6,749 nucleotides of DNA from Spirochaetaceae bacterium (GTDB taxonomy: Bacteria > Spirochaetota > Spirochaetia > Treponematales > Breznakiellaceae), in contig JAITHR010000195.1 in the NCBI GenBank assembly GCA_031279895.1, positions 1-6,749 on the forward strand. The letters are read 5' to 3'. Both the position numbers and the translations under genes were made by a program. This document shows, in pieces, positions 1-5,485 of the stretch; within the stretch, counting starts at the first letter, position 1, and each line of letters starts with the position of its first letter. The notes under the pieces are model-generated. The model was not told the origin of the DNA. It was given only the letters and a program-made list of their open reading frames with translations, and searched no databases.

Positions 1-269
1 TCGAGGCGGTGGAGCTGTACCAGGAGCGCTTTGAGGAAATCGATCTTGTTACGATGGATATTACCATGCCCAAGATGGACGGGATTTCCGCGCTGGAACG
101 CATCATGGCGATTAACAAGAATGCGGTGGTGATTATGATTTCCGCCTTGGGACGGGAGGACCTTATCAAACGCTCGATTATTCTGGGGGCGAAGAGCTTT
201 ATCGTGAAACCCCTTGACCGGCACAAGGTTCTTGACCGGCTCGAAGCCATCCTGCAACATTTTCTATAA
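1..269 (+). CDS. CheY-like response regulator receiver domain protein (5' end outside window)
   Basis: The reading frame is open from base 3 and ends at TAA 267-269, leaving 88 visible residues. The visible part matches the receiver (REC) fold. The phospho-acceptor Asp is D19 in the segment TMDITMPKMDG, the conserved Ser/Thr is S47 in MISALG, and the conserved Lys-Pro is K69-P70 in FIVKP, just before the last helix. In CheY the phospho-Asp is near residue 57, so roughly 35-40 N-terminal residues lie upstream of the window. The protein ends soon after the last receiver helix, so it is a stand-alone receiver without an output domain, as in chemotaxis CheY and related single-domain regulators. 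Such proteins are phosphorylated by a histidine kinase in the cytoplasm. No kinase or che gene is visible, so its pathway is unknown. The GTG at 9 falls inside the fold and is not the start. Confidence 0.93.
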   Translation, partial: EAVELYQERFEEIDLVTMDITMPKMDGISALERIMAINKNAVVIMISALGREDLIKRSIILGAKSFIVKPLDRHKVLDRLEAILQHFL

Positions 270-281
270 CCCACCGCCGGC

Positions 282-328
282 CAGCCTCCGGCTGTTTTAT
301 AAGCGTCTCGTCACGCGCCTCAAAGCGG
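282..328 (-). repeat. Dispersed hairpin repeat, copy A
   Basis: Read on the minus strand, this 47-bp stretch begins GCTTTGAGGCG after two bases, continues to TTATAAAACAG and ends in the hairpin CAGCC-GGA-GGCTG (plus-strand 282-294). Comparison by eye with copy E (6177-6223) gives about 40 of 47 identical positions without gaps. On the plus strand the hairpin lies just after the receiver gene stop and is followed by TTTTAT, so it could also act as a weak terminator for that gene. It faces copies B and C in inverted orientation. Confidence 0.8.
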
Positions 329-337
329 ACGCAGCTC

Positions 338-382
338 GCTTACAGGCGCTCCGCGGGAAGCTTATGAAACCGTCGGAGACGG
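338..382 (+). repeat. Dispersed hairpin repeat, copy B
   Basis: This copy begins GCTTACAGGCG, passes through GCGGGAAGCTTATGAAAC and ends in the hairpin CCGTC-GGA-GACGG (370-382). Positions 338-370 are nearly identical to 405-437 of copy C (one difference, at 364 versus 431), giving a 67-bp direct repeat. The stem differs from copy C at several positions, but both arms change together and pairing is kept. Confidence 0.8.
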
Positions 383-404
383 CGCGGCAAAGCGAGCGCC
401 GACT

Positions 405-449
405 GCTTACAGGCGCTCCGCGGGAAGCTTTTGAAACAGCCGGAGGCTG
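405..449 (+). repeat. Dispersed hairpin repeat, copy C
   Basis: This is a direct partner of copy B, 67 bp downstream, ending in the hairpin CAGCC-GGA-GGCTG (437-449). It lies 75 bp upstream of the OmpA-domain gene. The 22 bp between B and C contain a further small inverted repeat, GGCGC at 381-385 with GCGCC at 396-400. An open frame that starts in this copy and reads into the OmpA gene is not taken as coding. Confidence 0.8.
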
Positions 450-523
450 GCGGTAGACAGAGTTTTGATTTTCTGGTTTTAATACAATTGAAGGAGCAGT
501 TATTACTATTTGAGGAGTTCAGC

Positions 524-973
524 ATGACTTTTGGGAGGAAGATGGCGGTCTTTGCAGCCGCTTTTATCGTTACGGCTGTGTCGGGATTTTCCCAGACAAC
601 AGAAGAAAAACAGGCCTGGTATATTATTTTTCCGGCGAACAGCGCGGATCTTCAGAAAATAACCGGGGACACGGCGATACGGAACGCCCAGTCGTTTACC
701 AAAGTGGCGCAGGCCCTGCTTGAAAATCCCCAGTATCGTATTCTGGTGGACGGCCACGCCAATCCGGTGATGAAGACCGCAAGCGAGGAAACAGGCAGTC
801 TCCGGCCCTTAAGCGTCAGGCGGGCTGAAGCTGCGGCTGATTTTCTGGTCAAATACTACGGTGTTGATCGGGAGAGGCTCATCCTCACCGGCGCGGGCGG
901 CGGGTACCCCTTCGGCACCAAAGACCCCTCCCTTGACCGGCGGGTGAGCTTTTTTGTTATAACCCCCCGATAA
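524..973 (+). CDS. Exported OmpA-family C-terminal domain protein
   Basis: This 149-residue protein has an N-terminal signal peptide: basic residues R5 and K6, then a hydrophobic stretch at about 8-20, with likely cleavage near residue 23-24 (SGFSQ). No lipobox cysteine is present. Residues about 33-147 form one OmpA-like domain, with VDGHAN (75-80), LSVRRAEAAADFL (96-108), GVDRERL (113-119), a Gly-rich turn (123-127) and DRRVSF (138-143). The family binds peptidoglycan through diaminopimelate. R100 occupies the family arginine position, but the Asn of the usual NxxLS motif is Leu93, so ligand binding may be altered. The ATG at 524 is chosen because TGAGGAG (511-517) precedes it with a 6-nt spacer. 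A longer frame from 431 begins inside repeat copy C and lacks a ribosome site. The methyltransferase follows after 18 bp, suggesting co-transcription. It is probably a small periplasmic or envelope-attached protein rather than a porin, because no beta-barrel region is present. Confidence 0.88.
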   Translation: MTFGRKMAVFAAAFIVTAVSGFSQTTEEKQAWYIIFPANSADLQKITGDTAIRNAQSFTKVAQALLENPQYRILVDGHANPVMKTASEETGSLRPLSVRRAEAAADFLVKYYGVDRERLILTGAGGGYPFGTKDPSLDRRVSFFVITPR

Positions 974-991
974 CCCTGTTCCGCGGACCCT

Positions 992-2161
992 ATGAGTGCA
1001 AGTACGCGCAAAGAATGGAAAACGCTACCCGCCCGGGCCCTCTGCGCCGTGGGCGTGGAGCCGACGCTTTCGCGGGAACTTAAAAAGCTCGGCTTTACGG
1101 TTCGTGAGGCCGGCTTCGGCCATGTCCGGTTCCAGTCGGATCCGGCGGGCCTCTATAAAGCGCTTATGGGGCTGCGGACCGCGGATCGGGTGCTTCTTGA
1201 AGCAGCGTCTTTTCCCGCAGGCGATTTCGACGCGCTTTTCGCGGGCGCTCTGGCAGCGCCCTGGGAAGCGTATATTCCCAAAGGCATGGGCATAGGGGTT
1301 TCAAAAGTCCGCATAAACCGCTCGCGCCTTACCGGAAGCACCACGGTGCAAGCTATGGTTCACAAGGCCGTGGCCGACAGGCTCTGCCGGCGCTACGCCG
1401 TGGACCGCCTTCCCGAACAGGGAAAGTGCGCGGAACTGCGGGTCTCTATCGACAAAAATCAGGCGGCCATCCTTCTTGACCTGTGCGGGGACCCTCTTTT
1501 TAAGAGGGGATACCGCGTCGAAGGGGGAACGGCGCCTTTGCGGGAAACGACCGCCGCGGCTTTACTGCTCCTTGCCGGCTGGCGGCGGAAGTTTCCCCTC
1601 TATGACCCCTTTTGCGGGTCAGGCACCATCCTTATCGAAGCCGCGCTGTTCGCCCGTAACATAGCCCCCGGATCCGGGCGGGCATTTGCCCTTTCGGACC
1701 TTTTAATCGGGGATACGGACACGGAGCGGGCGGTACGGGCAGATCTGGCGTCCCAACGTGATTTTTCTCCGTCCCACCTGGTCAGACTGGGCGGAAGCGA
1801 CGGGGATCCCCGGGCGGTTCTCATGGCCGCGTCAAACGGGGCGCGGGTCCGCACCCTTCCTCCGGCTCTGCTGCCGGACATAAGGACCCTGGCTTTCACC
1901 GAAGCGGCGGCGCCCTATGAAAACGAAAGCGGTTTCATCATTACCAACCCGCCCTACGGCAGGCGGCTGGGGAATCGGGAAACCGCCGAGGCGGTCTATC
2001 GGGATATGGCGGTTTTGACCCGAAGGTTTCCGGGCTGGAAGCTGTGCGTCATAACCGATCATCCGGGGTTCGAGTCCTTTTTCGGACGCGCCGCGGAAAG
2101 CTGCCTTGAGATCGCCAACGGAGCGGTGCAGACCTACTTCTTCCAGTTCCCTCCCGAATAA
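992..2161 (+). CDS. THUMP-domain class I SAM-dependent RNA methyltransferase (RlmL/YpsC type)
   Basis: At 389 residues the protein has the length of the stand-alone YpsC/RlmL-N family, which adds N2-methyl groups to guanine in RNA (m2G2445 of 23S rRNA for RlmL). Residues about 50-165 correspond to the ferredoxin-like and THUMP RNA-binding region, closing with the family signature LFKRGYR (169-175). The catalytic Rossmann domain shows the SAM-binding motif DPFCGSGT (205-212), an acidic motif in LGGSDGDPRAV (266-276), and the base-flipping/catalytic motif NPPYGRRLG (319-327). RlmK, which is fused in enterobacterial RlmL, is absent, as expected for this length. The ATG at 992 begins 18 bp after the OmpA-domain gene. 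No clear Shine-Dalgarno sequence precedes it, so translation may depend on the upstream gene. It ends 29 bp from the convergent minus-strand gene. The family assignment is firm; the exact rRNA position is inferred. Confidence 0.93.
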   Translation: MSASTRKEWKTLPARALCAVGVEPTLSRELKKLGFTVREAGFGHVRFQSDPAGLYKALMGLRTADRVLLEAASFPAGDFDALFAGALAAPWEAYIPKGMGIGVSKVRINRSRLTGSTTVQAMVHKAVADRLCRRYAVDRLPEQGKCAELRVSIDKNQAAILLDLCGDPLFKRGYRVEGGTAPLRETTAAALLLLAGWRRKFPLYDPFCGSGTILIEAALFARNIAPGSGRAFALSDLLIGDTDTERAVRADLASQRDFSPSHLVRLGGSDGDPRAVLMAASNGARVRTLPPALLPDIRTLAFTEAAAPYENESGFIITNPPYGRRLGNRETAEAVYRDMAVLTRRFPGWKLCVITDHPGFESFFGRAAESCLEIANGAVQTYFFQFPPE

Positions 2162-2173
2162 CCGGCTTTATTA

Positions 2174-2190
2174 CGCGCCGTCAGGCGGCG
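2174..2190. terminator. Small hairpin between convergent genes (possible terminator)
   Basis: CGCGCC (2174-2179) can pair with GGCG and CG (2184-2190) around loop GTCA with one bulged G. It lies in the 29-bp gap between two convergent genes, where a bidirectional terminator would be expected. There is no good T-tract on either side, so the call is weak. Confidence 0.3.
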
Positions 2191-2865
2191 TTACCGCTTA
2201 AAGAGGCCCATCTTGCCGAACTTATGCCATTTGCCGCTGTTCTTCCGGCGCTCTTCCTCAAGGGTCTTAAAGATAAAGGACGCGAAGGCGTTGGTGTCGG
2301 CGCTTGCGGGCGCGGAAAATCCCATGCTGTAAAAGGGTTCTTTGGGCGCGATAGCAAGGACGCTCTGCGTAAAGGCACGAAAAGACGCGGCAACCGCCTG
2401 CCCCAGAATATCCGGCGGCTCTTCTTTGCCGCCCGCCCCGTCATGTTCGGAGATAGCCAGAACCAGAGTCCCTCCCTGGCGCAGGCGGAACAGGGCGGCC
2501 AGCTCCTTAACCAGAAAAAACCAGCCTTTTATGTGATCGTTTGCCATGATTTCTATTTCTGAGGACGTAAGGTCCTCCGGCGCTTTGCGGATAGCCGGCG
2601 GCGCGCAGAGAAGCAACGCCTCTTGGATGTGCTGAAGCCGGTTTTCCGCGGCCAGTATCAGTGTCCGGGCCGAAACGGGACTTCCCGGGTTCCAGGAGAG
2701 AGGGATAAGCGGTTCCAGCGCGGGAAGGTGCTTTTCGCCCGCGGGATTGGAAAAGCGATTGGGAATAAACGCGGCGGCAAACTGCTCAACCCGTTTCGCC
2801 GCCTCCGCCGCCACCGCCGCGGACAAGGAAGACTCATTGCCTACAAGTAAAATACCCCTGGTCAT
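2191..2865 (-). CDS. Degenerate short-chain dehydrogenase/reductase-like protein, probably non-catalytic
   Basis: The 224-residue product follows the order of a short-chain dehydrogenase (SDR) Rossmann fold. A beta strand and dinucleotide-type turn are seen at GILLVGNESS (4-13). A strand ending LLLCAPP (84-90) sits where SDRs have NNAG. The segment NDHIKGWFFLVKELA (109-123) matches the SDR helix that starts with the structural Asn. GGTLVLAISE (131-140) corresponds to the strand carrying the catalytic Ser (S139), and AVAASFRAFTQSVLA (157-171) to the active-site helix. The YxxxK pair that defines SDR catalysis is missing: residues 150-160 contain no Tyr or Lys. The N-terminal Gly motif is also reduced. 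I therefore infer an NAD(P)-binding-like or purely structural protein rather than an active oxidoreductase. The start ATG (2863-2865) has only a short AAGGG three bases upstream. The substrate and partners are unknown. Confidence 0.7.
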   Translation of the reverse strand: MTRGILLVGNESSLSAAVAAEAAKRVEQFAAAFIPNRFSNPAGEKHLPALEPLIPLSWNPGSPVSARTLILAAENRLQHIQEALLLCAPPAIRKAPEDLTSSEIEIMANDHIKGWFFLVKELAALFRLRQGGTLVLAISEHDGAGGKEEPPDILGQAVAASFRAFTQSVLAIAPKEPFYSMGFSAPASADTNAFASFIFKTLEEERRKNSGKWHKFGKMGLFKR

Positions 2866-2873
2866 ATACCCTT

Positions 2874-2902
2874 AGTGTATACACACGGGGCAATTGACGC
2901 AA
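2874..2902 (-). promoter_or_regulatory. Possible promoter with palindrome upstream of the SDR-like gene
   Basis: On the minus strand TTGCGT (2897-2902) and TACACT (2874-2879) are separated by 17 bp. A perfect 10-bp palindrome, GTGTATACAC (2875-2884), overlaps the -10 box and could be an operator. The -10 box is only 8 bp from the start codon, so a transcript from this promoter would be almost leaderless. The match to consensus is moderate. Confidence 0.35.
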
Positions 2903-3033
2903 TCACCAAACAAGGAATTTTCTTAATAAACGGCTTTTTCTACTTCCCCTATTTTCTGTTTTCTCTCTATGACGCCGCGTTTACGATGATACGCGGGATT
3001 TCCTCGCGGAACCGTCGTCCGTCCGGTTTCCGC

Positions 3034-3062
3034 TTGACATTACGGGCCGTATTCGGTATATT
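3034..3062 (+). promoter_or_regulatory. Sigma70-type promoter of tRNA-Glu
   Basis: A perfect -35 box TTGACA (3034-3039) is followed after 17 bp by the -10 box TATATT (3057-3062). The tRNA 5' end lies 16 bp beyond the -10 box, leaving a leader of about 9-10 nt to be removed by RNase P. The sequence around the -35 box, GCTTGACATTAC, recurs exactly at the promoter of the small gene downstream (3237-3248). Confidence 0.87.
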
Positions 3063-3078
3063 TAATACCGTAATCCCA

Positions 3079-3150
<72 letters not shown>

Positions 3151-3201
3151 CTACTGATAGACAAGCCATAAAACCTCCTTTGTTTCTTTTACTATTTTTT
3201 A

Positions 3202-3240
3202 CAAGACCGCCGCCGAGTAGTGTAAGGCGGCGGTTTGCTT
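3202..3240 (+). repeat. 39-bp direct repeat with terminator-like hairpin, copy 1
   Basis: This stretch is identical over 39 bp to 3694-3732. It contains a 9-bp stem, ACCGCCGCC (3206-3214) with GGCGGCGGT (3226-3234), around an 11-nt loop. The stem can extend by one G-U and one A-U pair. The tail TTTGCTT is a poor T-tract, and its last two bases form the start of the next promoter's TTGACA box. It lies 51 bp after the tRNA and probably terminates that transcript, with help from the T-rich run at 3179-3200. Confidence 0.8.
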
Positions 3241-3268
3241 GACATTACAAATCCGACTTTGTTATTAT
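3239..3268 (+). promoter_or_regulatory. Sigma70-type promoter of the small orphan gene
   Basis: TTGACA (3239-3244) and TATTAT (3263-3268) are spaced by 18 bp. The -35 box begins inside the last two bases of the upstream 39-bp repeat. The start codon is 43 bp beyond the -10 box. Confidence 0.72.
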
Positions 3269-3272
3269 TAAA

Positions 3273-3291
3273 AGCAATAATTATCATTATA
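3273..3291 (+). promoter_or_regulatory. Fur-box-like inverted repeat at the expected transcription start
   Basis: The perfect inverted repeat ATAAT-TATC-ATTAT (3277-3290) lies just after the -10 box. Over 19 positions it agrees with the classical Fur box at about 13 places. The region is A+T rich, so chance agreement is quite possible. A metal-responsive repressor of the Fur or DtxR type is one reading, not shown. Confidence 0.28.
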
Positions 3292-3311
3292 CATTTCAAG
3301 AGGTGTTTTCT

Positions 3312-3659
3312 ATGGATAAGATGATAGAACAAGCGGGCAAGATTACCGGCCACATGGTGAATCGAATGGCCGATGCTCCCCGATCTAACACGGTTGGAAA
3401 TGAAGCGTCGGAAGCTATTCGTGAATTGGAACGCGTTCCAGGGATAACGCCGGCGAGTTCAAGAGATTTAAAAGCTTCGAATAATCTCTTCAGCCTGCGA
3501 GACGGCACTGTCGTATCTCGCTATAAAAATCCTATTGGATTTGAACATATATTCTTATCCAATGAACGAGGCGAATGTATTTATGGCGGGTATGTGGGAT
3601 GGATACACAACGACGGTTTGTTAGATGCGGTTGATAGAATCAGGCAAAAATATACCTGA
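3312..3659 (+). CDS. Hypothetical small protein, orphan
   Basis: I do not recognise this 115-residue protein. It has no signal peptide or membrane segment and is probably cytoplasmic. Residues 1-60 are polar with predicted helical stretches (MDKMIEQAGK; NEASEAIRELERV). The C-terminal half (about 60-111) alternates hydrophobic and aromatic residues, as in FEHIFLSNERGECIYGGYVG, followed by a final helix DGLLDAVDRIRQKY, suggesting a small alpha/beta domain. The ATG at 3312 is preferred over a GTG at 3303 because AGAGGTG (3299-3305) precedes it at a normal spacing. It has its own promoter and is closed by a copy of the same 39-bp hairpin that precedes the promoter. Three 60-base lines counted inside it (3361-3420, 3481-3600) are about 44% G+C, clearly lower than neighbouring genes, which hints at foreign origin. 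Confidence 0.75.
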   Translation: MDKMIEQAGKITGHMVNRMADAPRSNTVGNEASEAIRELERVPGITPASSRDLKASNNLFSLRDGTVVSRYKNPIGFEHIFLSNERGECIYGGYVGWIHNDGLLDAVDRIRQKYT

Positions 3660-3693
3660 TCTCTCGCACCCGACCTACCATATCTTGGGTCAC

Positions 3694-3735
3694 CAAGACC
3701 GCCGCCGAGTAGTGTAAGGCGGCGGTTTGCTTTTT
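3694..3735 (+). terminator. Rho-independent terminator (39-bp repeat copy 2)
   Basis: The same 9-bp G+C stem as at 3206-3234 (here 3698-3706 with 3718-3726) is followed by TTTGCTTTTTA, a good T-tract. It ends the small gene, whose stop codon is 35 bp upstream, and it also separates it from the convergent SPFH gene, whose stop codon is at 3740-3742. Positions 3694-3732 are identical to 3202-3240. Confidence 0.85.
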
Positions 3736-3739
3736 ATCC

Positions 3740-4921
3740 CTATCCCTCCTCCTCCCGCGGCCCGATCCCCGTCTTCTTCAGCTCCCGCAGCGCCTCAAGA
3801 CCGAAAATATCTTTGGTTGTAAGCTCCTCGGCGATTGAGTTCGGCACGAGCATCATGGAATTGCCCGCCTTAAGCCCCTCGCTCAATATCGAAAGGATCT
3901 TCAGTTTCAGCGCCGGCTCGTTATCCCGATACACCGCCACGGCCTCCTCCAGCTTCCGCGCAATCGCTATCTCCGCTTCGGCCAGCAGCACGCGGCTCTT
4001 CTTCTCCCGCTCCGCCTGGGCCAGCCTCGAAAGGGAATCTTGCAGCGCCTCCGGTATCTGCACCTCGGTAATCTCAACATGCTGCACCGTAATGCCCCAC
4101 TCGGTCGTCTTCCGGTCAACGGCACTCCGCATCTCCTGCTCGATAATATCCCGCCGCTCCAGAAAAGTGGTAAGGTCGTGGCTGCTTAGCGCGTTCCGCA
4201 GCGCGGTCTTCGCCGAAAGGATAACCGCCTCCTCATAATCCTGCACCTCAAGCACCGCCTTCTCCGGGTCCCACACCAGCCAGAAACAGAGCGCGTCCAC
4301 CGTAACCGTAACCGAGTCCAGCGTGAGCGTCTCCTGCGCCGCGAAATCCGCCACCCTGATACGCAAATCCACAATCTCCGCCACCCGATCCGCAAGCGGT
4401 ATGAGTGGAAAAAGCCCCGGGCCGCACACCCGCCGGAACCGCCCGAAACGCAGCACGATGGCCCGCTCCCACTCTTCGACCTTTTGCAGGGACGGCACGA
4501 AAAGAACCGCGAGGGACGCGAAAAAAATGGCCGGCGTGTACGCCGGAAGAAGGATAAAACCGAAAATCCCGTTTACCAGCATAAAAAGTTTCAAAACCCC
4601 GCTCCAGCGGGGGTAAAGGAGCATACAAAGAAACGCCGCAAACGGCGCCGCAAGGATGGCCGCCCCGCTTGCGAGCGTCGGACGCGGGGACGTTCCCCAC
4701 AGCGAAAGCGCCGCGCCGCCGGTAAGCACAAGCGCCGCGCCAATCGCAACCCCCGGCGCGCACACGGTAAAATCCCGCGTCCCCCGGCGCGTTTCCCGTT
4801 TTTCCCCGGCGCCGGCACCGGCCCCCATAAGCCCCCAAAACGGCGCCCCTTTCATCTCCCGCCAGTTTTTCCCGTTTTTCCCGTTTTTCCCGCTTTCCGC
4901 CGGCTGTTTCGGCTTTTTCAT
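3740..4921 (-). CDS. Multi-pass SPFH/Band 7 (slipin-like) membrane protein
   Basis: The 393-residue protein starts with a polar cytoplasmic tail (1-50) that contains a GKN triplet repeat (11-19). Hydrophobic segments follow at about 57-76, 84-103 and 109-142, the last long enough for two passes. The SPFH domain (about 147-330) opens with WERAIVLRFGRF (151-162) and GPGLFPLIPLADRV (167-180) and continues through DYEEAVILSAKTALRNALS (228-246) to ITEVQIPEALQDSL (284-297) and the charged helix SRLAQAEREKKSRVLLAEAE (298-317), all typical of slipins. Slipins and stomatins form membrane-bound oligomers that scaffold lipid domains or regulate proteases. Most have a single membrane anchor; several passes are less usual. 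AGGAGG (complement at 4927-4932) with a 5-nt spacer supports the ATG start. A GntR regulator lies 27 bp upstream on the same strand. No NfeD-type partner protease is visible. Confidence 0.9.
   Translation of the reverse strand: MKKPKQPAESGKNGKNGKNWREMKGAPFWGLMGAGAGAGEKRETRRGTRDFTVCAPGVAIGAALVLTGGAALSLWGTSPRPTLASGAAILAAPFAAFLCMLLYPRWSGVLKLFMLVNGIFGFILLPAYTPAIFFASLAVLFVPSLQKVEEWERAIVLRFGRFRRVCGPGLFPLIPLADRVAEIVDLRIRVADFAAQETLTLDSVTVTVDALCFWLVWDPEKAVLEVQDYEEAVILSAKTALRNALSSHDLTTFLERRDIIEQEMRSAVDRKTTEWGITVQHVEITEVQIPEALQDSLSRLAQAEREKKSRVLLAEAEIAIARKLEEAVAVYRDNEPALKLKILSILSEGLKAGNSMMLVPNSIAEELTTKDIFGLEALRELKKTGIGPREEEG
4865..4891 (-). repeat. Three tandem 9-bp repeats inside the SPFH gene
   Basis: Three exact copies of GTTTTTCCC on the plus strand encode Gly-Lys-Asn three times (residues 11-19) in the polar N-terminal tail. 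The reading frame is kept whatever the copy number, so the tail length could vary between strains. Confidence 0.8.
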
Positions 4922-4948
4922 ACCGCCCTCCTGTACCTTTACACGCCT

Positions 4949-5398
4949 TTATTCGACCCGCCCGTCGCCGTTCTCTCTGTTCTCTATCTGCTCTATCTTC
5001 TCTATCAGAGCCAATACCTCGCGCTTCTCCACGCCCAGAGCGGCCATCTCCCGCATAAAGCGCCCCAGCGCCTCCTCCACCTTCCGCTTCCTCCCGTCCT
5101 CTTCGGAAGGCGGTTTCTTACCCGATATAAACGTGCCGCTCCCCACCTGGGTTACAAGAATACCCCGAATCTCCAGCTCCCCATAGGCCCGGGCAATGGT
5201 ATTGGGGTTTATCTTTAACTGTATGGCTAAAGAACGAATAGTCGGCAGCCGGTCCCCGGCTTTCATACGCTCCGAAAGAACCGCATACTCAATCTGCCGG
5301 ATTATCTGCCGGTAGATAGGCACCCCGTCGCTCGTATCAAGAGAAAACTGTATGGTTCCGTCCCGTTTCGCGCCATTCATTCCGACACCAGTGTACAA
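4949..5398 (-). CDS. GntR family (YtrA-type) transcriptional regulator
   Basis: From the TTG at 5398 this is a 149-residue protein; from the ATG at 5380 it is 143 residues. Using the longer form, GVPIYRQIIRQIEYAVLSE (25-43) and GDRLPTIRSLAIQLKINPN (48-66) with TIARAYGELEIRGIL (67-81) make the GntR winged helix-turn-helix. The wing is VTQVGSGTFI (82-91). A short charged helical tail follows instead of a large effector domain, which is the hallmark of the YtrA subfamily. These regulators usually repress the operon that contains them, often one for membrane proteins or ABC transporters. Here the following gene, 27 bp downstream, is an SPFH membrane protein, so control of that gene is the natural inference. 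GGAGG (complement at 5405-5409) lies 6 nt before TTG, while the ATG has no clear ribosome site; this favours the TTG. A frame extension to 5437 runs into repeat copy D and is unlikely. Confidence 0.9.
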   Translation of the reverse strand: MYTGVGMNGAKRDGTIQFSLDTSDGVPIYRQIIRQIEYAVLSERMKAGDRLPTIRSLAIQLKINPNTIARAYGELEIRGILVTQVGSGTFISGKKPPSEEDGRKRKVEEALGRFMREMAALGVEKREVLALIEKIEQIENRENGDGRVE

Positions 5399-5404
5399 AA
5401 TATC

Positions 5405-5409
5405 CCTCC
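5405..5409 (-). promoter_or_regulatory. Ribosome binding site deciding the GntR start
   Basis: GGAGG on the minus strand, within a longer purine run, is 6 nt from TTG (5396-5398). It is too far from the ATG at 5378-5380 to serve it. This is why the TTG start is preferred, at moderate confidence. Confidence 0.5.
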
Positions 5410-5418
5410 CCCAATCAA

Positions 5419-5456
5419 CCGTCTCCGACGGTTTCAAACAGCTTCACGCATCGCGC
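5419..5456 (-). repeat. Dispersed hairpin repeat, copy D
   Basis: Read on the minus strand this copy contains GAAGCTGTTTGAAAC followed by the hairpin CCGTC-GGA-GACGG (plus-strand 5419-5431), the same stem version as copy B. Upstream similarity to copies B and C (GGCGC, GCG, GAAGCT) is weaker and needs small gaps. It lies between the GntR gene and the 21-bp repeat array, 29 bp before the first array unit, and is inverted relative to copy E at the other end of the array. Confidence 0.75.
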
Positions 5457-5485
5457 CCTACACCCGGACAGTCCGCTTACCCGCA

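Noticed and set aside
465..488. Promoter TTGATT / TACAAT upstream of the OmpA-domain gene
   Set aside because: The TACAAT -10 box (483-488) is attractive, but the spacer to TTGATT is only 12 bp and no other good -35 box is visible.
431..523. N-terminal extension of the OmpA-domain protein starting at 431
   Set aside because: It begins inside repeat copy C, has no ribosome site and would bury the signal peptide. The ATG at 524 has a strong ribosome site.
3202..3732. Integron-type attC sites around the small gene
   Set aside because: The repeats are simple G+C hairpins with a T-tract and lack the paired core sites expected of attC. The gene also has its own promoter, unlike most cassettes.
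4896..4915. Sixth copy of the hairpin repeat at the start of the SPFH gene
   Set aside because: GAAACAGCCGG is shared on the minus strand, but the second stem arm is missing and the segment encodes the protein's N-terminus, so it is probably chance.
4484..5218. Long plus-strand frame opposite the SPFH and GntR genes
   Set aside because: It is antisense to two confidently identified genes, and its Pro/Arg/Lys-rich product is typical of a G+C-rich shadow frame.
5391..5417. Promoter TTGATT / TACACT upstream of the GntR ATG at 5380
   Set aside because: The boxes match consensus only moderately, and they overlap the purine-rich ribosome site and coding sequence implied by the better-supported TTG start.
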